A DNA stretch of 13,388 bases from Clostridia bacterium. Lineage in GTDB: Bacteria > Bacillota_E > SLMV01 > PUMD01. Below the pieces are notes generated by a model. The model saw only the letters and a list, made by a program, of their open reading frames with translations, did not search any database and was not told where the DNA came from. Both the position numbers and the translations under genes were made by a program. Positions 1-7,351 of the stretch are shown in pieces. Location of the stretch: assembly GCA_007128555.1 (NCBI GenBank), contig SKXF01000132.1:1-13388 (forward strand), given 5' to 3'. Position 1 is the first letter of the stretch. Each line of letters opens with the position of its first letter.

Positions 1-2
1 CC

Positions 3-284
3 CTTGGTGCCACGATCATAGGCGCCAGGCCCCTGGTCAGCACCTATGCCATTGAGAGGGCTGGGCTGGCCGATGCGGCAAAGGTCTCCTCCGTTCTACT
101 GATCACGACCTGGATCCCCTTCATCGTGGTCCCCCCGATCTTTGGCCACGCCGTCACGACCACCGGCTCCTGGACAGCTCCCTGGCTTACCATGGCAGCC
201 TTCATCGGCCTCTCTTCATTTCTGCCCTTTCTGCAGCCGAAGAGGGGATACCGAGAGGTGCCAAGTGAAGAACACGGTCATTAG
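3..284 (+). CDS. Membrane transporter, C-terminal fragment (probably MFS)
   Basis: This is the 3' end of a gene that begins before the window, open from the left edge in the frame starting at base 3 and ending at TAG 282-284 (93 codons seen). The peptide has two hydrophobic stretches, around residues 38-55 (ITTWIPFIVVPPIFGHAV) and 62-78 (WLTMAAFIGLSSFLPFLQ). A short charged tail (KRGYREVPSEEHGH) follows. This is the pattern of the last two membrane helices and cytoplasmic tail of a 12-helix major facilitator. The part before them (ARPLVSTYAIERAGLADAAKVSSV) looks like a cytoplasmic loop entering a helix. Substrate and family cannot be fixed from this fragment, and another polytopic permease class is possible. 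The next gene starts 265 bases downstream, so an operon link is unclear. Confidence 0.6.
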   Translation, partial: LGATIIGARPLVSTYAIERAGLADAAKVSSVLLITTWIPFIVVPPIFGHAVTTTGSWTAPWLTMAAFIGLSSFLPFLQPKRGYREVPSEEHGH

Positions 285-549
285 CAAGATGGAGGCCCAG
301 AACCCTGTGCCCCTCCCTCGCACTGGATCGGCCCGCCAAGGGTGTGGATCTGGGGGGCACCCAAAGACTTGCCCGACGCTTCGTTCGTCCTGGGGCACTC
401 GCTCATTGAAAGCAGGGGATCCACGGGAGGAATTGGACCTACGCATTTTGAACTACCACGAAAGCAAAAAGCCTGTGCCATGCCCATCGGAAGTAGGCCC
501 TGGATCACAAGATCTCATCATCTGCCGATCTCCAGAAAGGAAGGTACCC
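285..549. other. Intergenic stretch, nothing recognised
   Basis: This 265-base gap lies between the transporter end and the S9 peptidase. The peptidase frame happens to stay open through it, back to about base 142. The translation there is low-complexity, proline- and serine-rich and unlike the family, and it overlaps the upstream transporter gene, so I read it as non-coding. I see no strong hairpin with a T-run and no convincing promoter. Confidence 0.5.
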
Positions 550-2856
550 ATGAGAGAATACATTCCCCAGGTTACCAGCAAGGACTATCAACGGGCGGAG
601 AGTTTCCTGCCCCACAACGCCCAGAAGAAGGTCTTTCGATCCTACGTTGAGCCAAACTGGATCGATGATACGGACCGGTTCTGGTACCGAGTCGACACCG
701 CCGAGGGCAAGGAGTTCAACCTCGTCGACCCCAACGGGCCCCATAAAATGCCCGCCTTCGATCACGTCAGGCTGGCAGCGTCCCTCACACGTAAGGCGGG
801 ACAGGCCTACGAGCACACCTCGCTCCCCTTTGACCACATCTCCTTCAGGGATTCAATGACATCCCTCGAGTTCACTGCCGGCGGTGACCTCTGGCGCTGC
901 GATCTCGAGACCTACGAGTGCTCCCGGGTGCGGAAGGTACAGGAGGGCGAATCTGTTTCTCCCGACGGCAAATGGGCGGCCTTTCTTTCAGGTCATGACC
1001 TCTGGCTTCGCTGCCTGGAGACCGGAGATGAGCATCCTCTGACCACCGACGGTGAGGAGGACTTCTCCTACGCATCCCTGCCCGGAGCCTGCCTCAGCGC
1101 GGTCTCGGACCGCCTCCGGAACAAGTCCCCAGAAGCTAACGTGAAGTGGTCACCCGACTCAAAGCGGCTTCTGACCCACAGGCTGGACCAGAGAAACGTT
1201 GAGAAGATCTGCCTTTTGCAGTCCGCTCCCACCGGGGGCGGCTTCCGCCCCGTACCCCACTTCTACCGCTACCCCCTCCCTGGCGATGAGCACGTGGCCG
1301 AGGCACACATGCTCACCTTTGACGTCAATAGCCGGGAAATGACCCGGGTCGATGCCGCCCCCCTTCTCGCCACCGTCCGCCCACCCACGGAGAACGGCCT
1401 GGCCGGCTGGACCACCGACGGGGTCTACATGGTCCGGATGCAGCGCGGCCACAAGAAGGTGAGTTTCGAACTGGCAGATGCAGAAAGCGGCGAGGTCCGA
1501 GTGCTGCTGGAGGAAGAGGCAGCGACCAACGTCGCCCCCTTCTTCAGCACATCCGACCGACCCGTCGTAGCCGTGCTCAACGGAGGCGAGGAAGTCATCT
1601 GGTTCTCAAAGGCCGACGGGTGGGGACACCTCTACCTCTATGACGGACCCTCGGGCGAGATGAAGCGGCAGGTCACCTCGGGAGCCTGGTCGGTCCGCGA
1701 ACTCATCCACGTCGACGAGGAGAACAGAATCGTCTACTTCCTGGCCGGGGGACGCGAGAAGGGCCGCGACCCCTACTTCCGTCACCTGTACCGAATCGGA
1801 CTTGACGGAGGCGAGTGTGAGCTGCTCACCCCCCAGGACGCCGACCACCATGTAGCTGTGTCTCCGACGGGACAGTTCTTCACCGACACCTATTCGCGGG
1901 TGGACACCCGCCCGGTATCCTCGGTCCTGGCCCTCGATGGAGAGGTCGTTCTTCAGCTGGAGGAAGCAGACCTGGGGCAGCTGGAAATCCAGGGCTGGAA
2001 AGCACCCGAGCGATTCTGCGTCAGGGCTCGGGACGGGATCACAGAGATCTACGGGCTGATCTACAAGCCCACCCACTTCGACCCGGACAAGACGTACCCG
2101 GTCATCGACGCCATATACCCCGGCCCCCAGGTCATACAGACGGCCAAGAGCTTTCCGACGGACGCCCGGTCGGTGGGCCGGTTCTGGTCGCCCCAGTCGG
2201 TGGCCGAGCTGGGCTTTGTGGTGGTCACCATTGACGGCATGGGGACCCCCTACCGATCCCGCGCCTTCATTGAAGCAGCTTATGGCAAGAAGTTCGGCGA
2301 GGCCGGGGGGCTCGAGGACCACGTCGCCGGGATCCGGGAGCTCGCCCACAGCCGCCCCTACATGGACATCGACCGGGTCGGTATCTACGGCCATTCCGGG
2401 GGAGGCTTCGCATCAACCCGGGCCATGCTCAGGTTCCCCGACTTCTACAAGGTCGCCGTTTCCTCGGCCGGCAATCACAACCAGCTGGGGTACCTGGCCC
2501 ACTGGGGCGAGTTCTGGATGGGCCTGCCCTGCGGTGACAACTACGACGAACAGGCCAATGTCGACCTGGTCGACAACCTCCAGGGCAAGCTGCTCCTCGC
2601 CCACGGCGACATGGACGACAACGTCCATCCCGCCCTCACCCTCCAGCTGGTCCATGCGCTGATTGAAGCAGACAAGGACTTCGACCTGCTGATGCTTCCG
2701 GGGCGCAACCACGCCCTGGTAGACCTGACGAAGGGCGAAGAGGCCTCCGACATGAGAGACCCCTACTTCACCCGGAAGCTGTGGGACTACTTCGTGACGC
2801 ACTTGTTGGGGACAAAGCCCCCAGCATACCGGATGCAGAGCGGGCCAGGACAATGA
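550..2856 (+). CDS. S9 family serine peptidase, DPP IV-like
   Basis: This is a 768-residue prolyl-oligopeptidase-clan peptidase that removes dipeptides or acyl-amino acids from peptide N-termini. It has no signal peptide, so it is probably cytoplasmic. Residues about 1-490 form the beta-propeller of the DPP IV N-terminal type (for example WSPDSKRLLTHRLDQ and YRYPLPGDEH). The alpha/beta-hydrolase domain covers about 495-768. The catalytic triad reads Ser616 (GHSGGG), Asp689 (HGDMDDNVH) and His721 (GRNHAL). The 32-residue Asp-His spacing equals that of human DPP IV. The start ATG at 550 follows an AAGGAAGG site with about 5 bases of spacing. The frame is open further upstream but overlaps the transporter and is not protein-like. 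I could not locate the Glu-Glu pair that anchors the peptide N-terminus in classical DPP IV, so strict X-Pro dipeptidyl specificity is not proven. Its stop overlaps the start of the next gene (ATGA), which indicates an operon. Confidence 0.93.
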   Translation: MREYIPQVTSKDYQRAESFLPHNAQKKVFRSYVEPNWIDDTDRFWYRVDTAEGKEFNLVDPNGPHKMPAFDHVRLAASLTRKAGQAYEHTSLPFDHISFRDSMTSLEFTAGGDLWRCDLETYECSRVRKVQEGESVSPDGKWAAFLSGHDLWLRCLETGDEHPLTTDGEEDFSYASLPGACLSAVSDRLRNKSPEANVKWSPDSKRLLTHRLDQRNVEKICLLQSAPTGGGFRPVPHFYRYPLPGDEHVAEAHMLTFDVNSREMTRVDAAPLLATVRPPTENGLAGWTTDGVYMVRMQRGHKKVSFELADAESGEVRVLLEEEAATNVAPFFSTSDRPVVAVLNGGEEVIWFSKADGWGHLYLYDGPSGEMKRQVTSGAWSVRELIHVDEENRIVYFLAGGREKGRDPYFRHLYRIGLDGGECELLTPQDADHHVAVSPTGQFFTDTYSRVDTRPVSSVLALDGEVVLQLEEADLGQLEIQGWKAPERFCVRARDGITEIYGLIYKPTHFDPDKTYPVIDAIYPGPQVIQTAKSFPTDARSVGRFWSPQSVAELGFVVVTIDGMGTPYRSRAFIEAAYGKKFGEAGGLEDHVAGIRELAHSRPYMDIDRVGIYGHSGGGFASTRAMLRFPDFYKVAVSSAGNHNQLGYLAHWGEFWMGLPCGDNYDEQANVDLVDNLQGKLLLAHGDMDDNVHPALTLQLVHALIEADKDFDLLMLPGRNHALVDLTKGEEASDMRDPYFTRKLWDYFVTHLLGTKPPAYRMQSGPGQ

Positions 2857-4166
2857 AAGACCGCAGGCAATGGCTGGATGAGACCACGCCGATCAGCGAC
2901 GACCCCCGAAGGGTCCCCGCCCCCCCATCAGAAGAGGGGCGCGGGAAGGTCCTGGTCCTGCAGGGCGGCCGGATCCTTGACGGCACCGGGGCTGAGGCCC
3001 GTCCCGGCACCCTGGTCATCGAGGGAAACCAGGTCCGAAAGATCCTGCCCGCTGAATCGACCGCGTGGCCCGGGGATGCCCGGGTCATCGATGTCACCGG
3101 GCAGACGGTGATGGCCGGGCTGATTGATCTGCACACCCACCTGAGCTACGACGAGCCCGACGTGCTGCTCCCCCAGGCGCAGAGTCCCTCGGATGCCACC
3201 CTCCGAGGAATGGAACGGCTCCGCTTCTTCATTGAATGCGGGATCACCAGCATCCGGGACGCCGGATCCAGCACGGACGTCCCCTTTCGGCTCAAGGCCT
3301 GGGTGGCCCAGAACCGCCTGCCCGGACCCCGGGTCTTCCCCGCCGGCTGTCTCATCACCGGCACGGGGGGACACGGTGCCGAGGGACTCAGCTCCGTATC
3401 GTCTGCCGTGGGAACCATCCGGGAGGCAAGTGGACCTGATGACTGGAGGAATGCCGTCCGCGAGCAGTTCAAGAAGGGCGCAGACGTGATCAAGATCGCC
3501 AGCCACTTCAGCCGCGACGAGGTCCGTGCAGCGGTGGATGAAGCCCACACCCTCGGCCTCAAGGTCATGTGCGATGCCGAAACCCACTACATCCAGTGGG
3601 CCGTGGAGGCAGGCGCGGACGTGATCGAGCATCCCCTGCCCCGGACCGACGCAACCATCGAGCTGATGGCCGAGATGGGAGCGCAGGCGGTGCCCACCCT
3701 GGTGCCGTACATGATCATCTTCGATCACTACGGAGGGTATTTCCATTCCACCTCGCGGAGGTTCACCTTCTCGAAGGAGGACAACCTGAACGTGGTACGC
3801 CGGATGAAGAAGGCCGGGGTGAAGATCGGGGTGGGAACCGACCTGGTGATGGACTGGTTCCGGTACCTGCCCGAGGCGTACATCACGGAACTGAAGCAGT
3901 TCGTCCTGGCGGGCTTCACGGCCCCCGAAGCACTGGAAGCTGCGACCCGGGTCTCAGCGGAGATCCTCGACATGGACGACCGGCTGGGCACCCTGGAGGA
4001 GGGGAAGCTGGCAGACGTCGCCGTTTTCGACGGCAGACCTGATGAGGACCTGGACGACCTGGCGAACGTGACCCTGGTGATTCGCGACGGCCTCGTGATC
4101 GTGGAGATGGGCCAGGTGGTCACACCCAGGCATGTGGCTAAGTCCATGAGGACGCCCAGCCCCTGA
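2853..4166 (+). CDS. Metal-dependent amidohydrolase, imidazolonepropionase/prolidase-like
   Basis: This 437-residue enzyme belongs to the amidohydrolase superfamily, the branch with imidazolonepropionase-like and Xaa-Pro or Xaa-Arg dipeptidase members. It starts at ATG 2853, inside the ATGA overlap with the S9 gene, which suggests translational coupling. A GTG at 2781 would lengthen it but has no family support. After a short N-terminal beta domain (LVLQGGRILDGTG) come the first ligands His94-x-His96 (HTHLSYDEP). The likely carboxylated Lys214 (DVIKIASH), His260 (DVIEHP) and Asp330 (VGTDL) follow. The beta-5 histidine, normally in an HAH or HAES motif about 20 residues before the IEH histidine, is not there: the sequence reads CDAETH, with Asp241 19 residues before His260. 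The metal site is therefore altered or differently ligated. Pairing with a peptidase suggests hydrolysis of small peptides or their products, but the substrate is unknown. Confidence 0.88.
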   Translation: MKDRRQWLDETTPISDDPRRVPAPPSEEGRGKVLVLQGGRILDGTGAEARPGTLVIEGNQVRKILPAESTAWPGDARVIDVTGQTVMAGLIDLHTHLSYDEPDVLLPQAQSPSDATLRGMERLRFFIECGITSIRDAGSSTDVPFRLKAWVAQNRLPGPRVFPAGCLITGTGGHGAEGLSSVSSAVGTIREASGPDDWRNAVREQFKKGADVIKIASHFSRDEVRAAVDEAHTLGLKVMCDAETHYIQWAVEAGADVIEHPLPRTDATIELMAEMGAQAVPTLVPYMIIFDHYGGYFHSTSRRFTFSKEDNLNVVRRMKKAGVKIGVGTDLVMDWFRYLPEAYITELKQFVLAGFTAPEALEAATRVSAEILDMDDRLGTLEEGKLADVAVFDGRPDEDLDDLANVTLVIRDGLVIVEMGQVVTPRHVAKSMRTPSP

Positions 4167-4171
4167 GGCAC

Positions 4172-4206
4172 CACCGGAGGGCGGCCCCCAGGGTCGCCCT
4201 CCGGTG
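4172..4206 (+). terminator. Strong hairpin after the S9/amidohydrolase operon
   Basis: A perfect 12-bp stem (CACCGGAGGGCG at 4172-4183 with CGCCCTCCGGTG at 4195-4206) closes an 11-base loop, starting six bases after the amidohydrolase stop. No T-run follows (the next bases are CCATCATCC), so it may stop RNA polymerase only weakly, protect the mRNA 3' end, or act with another factor. Its position fits an operon end. Confidence 0.6.
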
Positions 4207-4208
4207 CC

Positions 4209-4605
4209 ATCATCCTCGCCAGGGGCCGTCACCATGTTTCCACTCCCACCAGGCTCCCAGGGCCTCGAAGCCGCAGCCGGTCCCCGCAACCTCTCCCCAG
4301 CGGCAATCAACCTTGCTACCACCCCGCAACGGAAGGCCCTCCATGCCGGCTAAGGTCCCGTGCGCTCCCATTCGTACGATGTCACCGATGGAACATCCAT
4401 GCCGAGAAGCAGCGGGGCGACGCAACGAGACATTGATCTTGCCCCCCATCCCATGGGTATCCCCATTCGGGGCGTGCAAGTCACCCTGTCCGCCCGGCTC
4501 AACGCACCTACGCGAGGGGCAACCTGGCCTGATCCAGATCTCCGCTGCAAAAACCTGGGATGATAGGCCCTTGCGGTTCACCCTGTTTCCTGCAACGATG
4601 GATGA
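4209..4605. other. Long intergenic stretch, no gene seen
   Basis: About 400 bases between the operon-end hairpin and the queT leader. Short open frames exist on both strands, but none has a Shine-Dalgarno site or a protein-like composition. A weak promoter candidate for queT may lie at its right end: TTGCGG at 4571-4576, 17 bases, then AACGAT at 4594-4599. That would start the RNA just before the riboswitch. The -10 match is poor. Confidence 0.4.
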
Positions 4606-4608
4606 GAC

Positions 4609-4645
4609 GGCGGTCGTGGACACCCGCCATACCAAAACAAGGAGG
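4609..4645 (+). promoter_or_regulatory. preQ1 class I riboswitch upstream of queT
   Basis: The sequence aligns without gaps to the known Thermoanaerobacter tengcongensis preQ1-I aptamer. It has a 5-bp P1 stem (GGCGG 4609-4613 with CCGCC 4624-4628), a 10-base loop (UCGUGGACAC, 4614-4623) and an A-rich tail ending CAAAACAAGG (4633-4642). The equivalents of the ligand-contacting bases are present: U6 = 4614, C15 (pairs with preQ1) = 4623 and A29 = 4637. The last tail bases (AAGG) are also the first part of the Shine-Dalgarno sequence AAGGAGG (4639-4645), which sits 8 bases before the queT ATG. Folding of the pseudoknot on binding preQ1 should hide the ribosome site and switch translation off, as in the T. 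tengcongensis case. The match is by eye; the function fits the downstream gene exactly. Confidence 0.92.
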
Positions 4646-4653
4646 TCCTGACC

Positions 4654-5121
4654 ATGAGATTCTGGATCCGAGCTGCCATCATATCGGCAGTGTATGTTGT
4701 AGTGACTGCAGTCTTCGCGCCCATATCCTTCGGTCCGATGCAGGTGCGAGTCGCAGAGTCCCTGGCACTGCTGCCGTTTCTCTGGGCTGAGGCCGTGCCG
4801 GGACTGTTCATAGGAGTCCTGCTGGCAAACGCCCTCTGGGGACTGGGAGTCATTGACATCGTCCTGGGAAGCCTGGCTACGCTCCTGGCAGCATTACTGA
4901 CGCGGCGAATGCCAAGCCTCTGGCTGGCCGCAGTTCCCCCCGTGATCGTCAATGGGCTGGTCGTGGGAGCCTACCTGACGCTGTGGTTTCCCGTTCCCCT
5001 GGCCTGGTCTGTGGCCTACGTGAGCCTCGGCCAGATCGTGGCCTGTTTCGGCCTGGGGATCCCACTGGTCATTCTCATGCGACGGCTGGAACAACGCGGA
5101 GACATCCAGGTAGAGCGTTGA
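4654..5121 (+). CDS. queT: QueT family queuosine-precursor transporter (ECF S component)
   Basis: This 155-residue polytopic membrane protein has about five to six helices, beginning with residues 7-24 (AAIISAVYVVVTAVFAPI). It matches the QueT family, substrate-binding subunits of energy-coupling-factor transporters thought to import queuine or preQ precursors for tRNA queuosine. Family-like signatures are GPMQVRVAESLALLPFL (residues 27-43), AVPGLFIGVLLAN (47-59) and DIVLGSLATLLAALLTRR (68-85). The length is normal for the family. The start ATG 4654 has a perfect AAGGAGG site, which is built into the preQ1 riboswitch upstream, so preQ1 probably represses its own uptake. The shared ECF ATPases and T subunit are not in this window and would have to be encoded elsewhere. 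It converges on the permease gene, with a hairpin between. Confidence 0.93.
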   Translation: MRFWIRAAIISAVYVVVTAVFAPISFGPMQVRVAESLALLPFLWAEAVPGLFIGVLLANALWGLGVIDIVLGSLATLLAALLTRRMPSLWLAAVPPVIVNGLVVGAYLTLWFPVPLAWSVAYVSLGQIVACFGLGIPLVILMRRLEQRGDIQVER

Positions 5122-5127
5122 CCGATC

Positions 5128-5152
5128 GGGGGCGTGAGGGGATCGCGCCCCC
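5128..5152. terminator. Hairpin between convergent queT and permease
   Basis: A 7-bp G/C stem (GGGGGCG 5128-5134 with CGCCCCC 5146-5152) lies seven bases after the queT stop and five bases before the end of the opposite-strand permease. On the plus strand it is followed by TTCCTTC, a weak pyrimidine tract. It probably serves both convergent genes. Confidence 0.6.
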
Positions 5153-5157
5153 TTCCT

Positions 5158-5844
5158 TCAGAACAACAACCCGAAGAGATAGGCGGCTGCGACGCTTACG
5201 GGGACAAAGCCCTGAGCGTCTTGCGAGCCCGGGTCGGCTTCACAGCAGGCTGCGGTCGAAAGATCGGCTGCCGCACAACACGAGGCATCGTCGGCGAAGG
5301 TTGGCTTCTCCCGGGTAGTGGACGGGGGCAACCAACAATCCGGGGTCCCAGGAAACTCGGACATGTACCCTCCCACATCAATCGTCAGTGGAACCCGGGA
5401 CTGCCCGGCGAGAAGGCCCACCGCCTGCAGGTGATCGACCAGGAGTCCCCCTCCCACCCCCAGGACAAGGCCCACCAGGAGCTTGGTAACGGCCATGTCC
5501 CAGCCCAGGGTCCCACCGATCAGCAGAAAATCCGTCGGGCCCATGATGGGAGAGGCGATCAGCCAGGCAAACACGGGACCCCAGGGCACACCAGCGGCTA
5601 GAAGGGGTATCATAATCGATACCGTGCCACAGGAGCACAGGGGCGTGCTCACAGCCGCGGCGGTCGCGATCACAATCGGCCAGGCACCGGAAGTAGCAAA
5701 GAGTTTCCGCAGCCGGGCTGCGGGTATGGCACTCTGAAGGGCTGCTGCCAGCACGATGCCCACGAGGAGATAGGGCCCCATTCGCATTGCACTGTACTGC
5801 GCATAAATTGCAATGCCCCGAATGACTTCGATCATGCAGATCAT
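5158..5844 (-). CDS. Half-length COG0701/DUF318-type permease with cysteine-rich tail
   Basis: This 228-residue membrane protein resembles the first half of the YraQ/ArsP-type permeases (COG0701), some of which export organo-arsenicals or other thiol-reactive compounds. Its marks are a first helix about residues 24-41 (PYLLVGIVLAAALQSAIP), the signature STPLCSCG (66-73, Cys70 and Cys72), VPWGPVFAWLIASP (86-99) and another helix about 120-137. Full-size relatives run 300 residues or more and repeat this unit after a soluble loop. Here the frame ends at TGA just as a new hydrophobic stretch begins (VPVSVAAAYLFGLLF), and only the hairpin and the end of queT follow. The loop holds paired cysteines, Cys189-190 and Cys200-201, plus Cys170. 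The start is uncertain: ATG 5844 (used) or ATG 5835 gives a family-like N-terminus. The frame opens back to ATG 6057, but that extension is not membrane-like. It may be a truncated gene or a genuine half-permease. Confidence 0.72.
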   Translation of the reverse strand: MICMIEVIRGIAIYAQYSAMRMGPYLLVGIVLAAALQSAIPAARLRKLFATSGAWPIVIATAAAVSTPLCSCGTVSIMIPLLAAGVPWGPVFAWLIASPIMGPTDFLLIGGTLGWDMAVTKLLVGLVLGVGGGLLVDHLQAVGLLAGQSRVPLTIDVGGYMSEFPGTPDCWLPPSTTREKPTFADDASCCAAADLSTAACCEADPGSQDAQGFVPVSVAAAYLFGLLF

Positions 5845-6165
5845 GCCCCCGGTTGCGCCTCGCCTGGGTGAGTCACTCGGAGAAGTACCGCTCGCAAGAT
5901 AACGGCAGTTCGCCCAATGGGCACCGCACCCACCATCATGGTAGATGTCGGCGCCGAACATCCCCGGCGGAGCACCATGCTGGTCCATCCGTCCCCTATA
6001 TCTCACTATGATCATACGGCCACTGCAGTTTACGCCATACTCAACCGTCAAGATCAACTAGCAGCCCCATCCCCTGCCAGGTTGCCTCCCAGGGGATGAC
6101 TGCGTCGAGAGACTCTCAGCCCGGGCAAGATTTCTGGCCTCGACAGCGAATACAGAGTATGGACC
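5845..6165. other. Divergent intergenic region between permease and first M24 gene
   Basis: About 320 bases that should hold the promoters of both divergent genes. I see no clear -35/-10 pair. It contains a strong hairpin at 6068-6098 and an 11-base palindrome, GAGAGACTCTC, at 6107-6117 (see the separate entry). A TTGACG on the minus strand near 6047-6052 has no matching -10 at the right distance. An AGGAGG at 6166-6171 is only one base from ATG 6173, too close to serve it. Confidence 0.4.
6068..6117. promoter_or_regulatory. Hairpin plus small palindrome upstream of M24 gene
   Basis: A perfect 9-bp stem (CATCCCCTG 6068-6076 with CAGGGGATG 6090-6098) closes a 13-base loop that can itself pair (AGG/CCT around TTG). 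Eight bases on is the palindrome GAGAGACTCTC (6107-6117). Neither side of the hairpin carries a T-run, so it is not a normal terminator. It could be a leader fold or a protein-binding site for the divergent genes. Role unknown. Confidence 0.35.
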
Positions 6166-6208
6166 AGGAGGCATGAGCGCAGATCTGACACGAGAAAGGA
6201 TGAATTCG

Positions 6209-7351
6209 ATGAACGACCGCGTCCCCGACCGATACCTGCAAAAGAGACTGGCAACTGTTGAGCAACGACTGCCCCAACTAGAGATTGACGGCCTCGTCGC
6301 TACATCCCCTGCCCACAAGGGCTATCTTTCCGGCTTCACCACCGGCGTCTTTATCGCTCCAGGAGGGCACCTGCTCGTGACTCCGGGCGGAAGGGCTAAC
6401 CGGTACATTACCGGCGGCGTGGACTACGAGGACTGTCGAACTGCCCTTGAACCCATGGGGTTTGACGTCACCGCCTACAACTACACGGAGGGAACGAATG
6501 CGACCACGGAAACCGCTCGTGTCGCGAAGGAGATGCAGCTGAAGCGGGTCGGCGTTGAAGGCAAATATATCTCGGTCGAGGCTTTCAAAGATATGAAAAA
6601 GCACATGGAGGAAGCCGGGGTGGAGCTGGTCGCCATCGGGGAGGTCGTAGACCCCCTGCGAGAGATCAAGGACCCCTGGGAGATCGAGCAGATCACCCGG
6701 GCCGCTGAGGTCAGCAGGGCCGCCTTTGAACACGTCATCGGATGGATTCGTCCTGGAGTCACGGAATGGGAGCTGGCCGCCGAACTGGAAAACCAACTCC
6801 GGCTGGGCGGGTGCGGATCGAGCCGCATTGCTTTCCAGTCCATCGTTGTCTCCGGACCCCGCTCCTGCCTCCCCCACGGTTCCGTCAGCACCCGGGCCCT
6901 GCAGCGAGGGGACTTCGTAACCCTGGATTTCGGTGCGACGTGGAACGGATACTGCGCCGATGTGACCCGGACCTTCGCCGTGGGCGAGACCTCGGATCAG
7001 CAGAAAGCAGTATACTCCGCCGTGCTGGATGCCCAGGTGGCCGCCGTCGAACTGATGCAGCCGGGCAGGGAAAGAAGTGAGGCTTCCGACACCGGTGCCG
7101 CCATCATCAAAGATCGCGGATTCGGCAAGTACATGGCCCACGGGGCCGGAGGCCACGGCATCGGCCTGGAGGTTCATGAGGGCCCCAGTTCCCGCAGCGG
7201 GGGAACCTGGGAAGTGGGCAATGTCATGACAATGGAGCCAGGCGTCTACATTCCCGGATGGGGTGGGGTCCGGATCGAAGATGACGTGGTGATTACTGAG
7301 AAAGGACCCCAGATCATCACTCCTATCCCCAAGGACCTCCTGGAGATCTAG
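6209..7351 (+). CDS. M24 family metallopeptidase (Xaa-Pro peptidase/prolidase type)
   Basis: This 380-residue cytoplasmic enzyme has the creatinase/prolidase layout: an N-terminal domain of about 130 residues (ATSPAHKGYLSGFTTG near the start) and a C-terminal pita-bread catalytic domain. All five metal ligands are visible: Asp240 and Asp251 (TLDFGATWNGYCADVT), His316 (GGHGIGLEVHE), Glu343 (TMEPGVY) and Glu357 (VRIEDDV). His323 and the earlier PHG motif fit substrate-binding histidines of the family. It should cut the bond before proline at peptide N-termini or split X-Pro dipeptides; which of the two is not decidable here. The start ATG 6209 is preferred because GAAAGGA lies 8 bases upstream and the protein then begins as relatives do. 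ATG 6173 and ATG 6200 have badly spaced sites. A second M24 gene follows in the same direction. Confidence 0.93.
   Translation: MNDRVPDRYLQKRLATVEQRLPQLEIDGLVATSPAHKGYLSGFTTGVFIAPGGHLLVTPGGRANRYITGGVDYEDCRTALEPMGFDVTAYNYTEGTNATTETARVAKEMQLKRVGVEGKYISVEAFKDMKKHMEEAGVELVAIGEVVDPLREIKDPWEIEQITRAAEVSRAAFEHVIGWIRPGVTEWELAAELENQLRLGGCGSSRIAFQSIVVSGPRSCLPHGSVSTRALQRGDFVTLDFGATWNGYCADVTRTFAVGETSDQQKAVYSAVLDAQVAAVELMQPGRERSEASDTGAAIIKDRGFGKYMAHGAGGHGIGLEVHEGPSSRSGGTWEVGNVMTMEPGVYIPGWGGVRIEDDVVITEKGPQIITPIPKDLLEI

Noticed and set aside
142..549. N-terminal extension of the S9 peptidase frame by 136 codons
   Set aside because: It overlaps the upstream transporter gene and its composition is unlike the family. 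ATG 550 has a good ribosome site and gives the normal length.
1606..2394. Long open frame on the minus strand inside the S9 gene (262 codons)
   Set aside because: It is antisense to a clear, motif-complete coding region. Long antisense frames are expected in GC-rich DNA, and there is no ribosome site or recognisable family.
4313..4651. 112-codon plus-strand frame before queT
   Set aside because: It runs through the riboswitch, has no ribosome site, and its translation is low in hydrophobic residues and matches no family I know.
5845..6057. Permease start at ATG 6057
   Set aside because: The 71 extra residues are polar, rich in Gly, Arg and His, and carry no membrane helix or signal peptide. 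Relatives begin close to the first helix, so ATG 5844 or 5835 is better.
6278..7177. 299-codon minus-strand open frame opposite the first M24 gene
   Set aside because: It is the shadow of the M24 coding region, whose five metal ligands are all in place on the plus strand. No domain is visible in the antisense translation.
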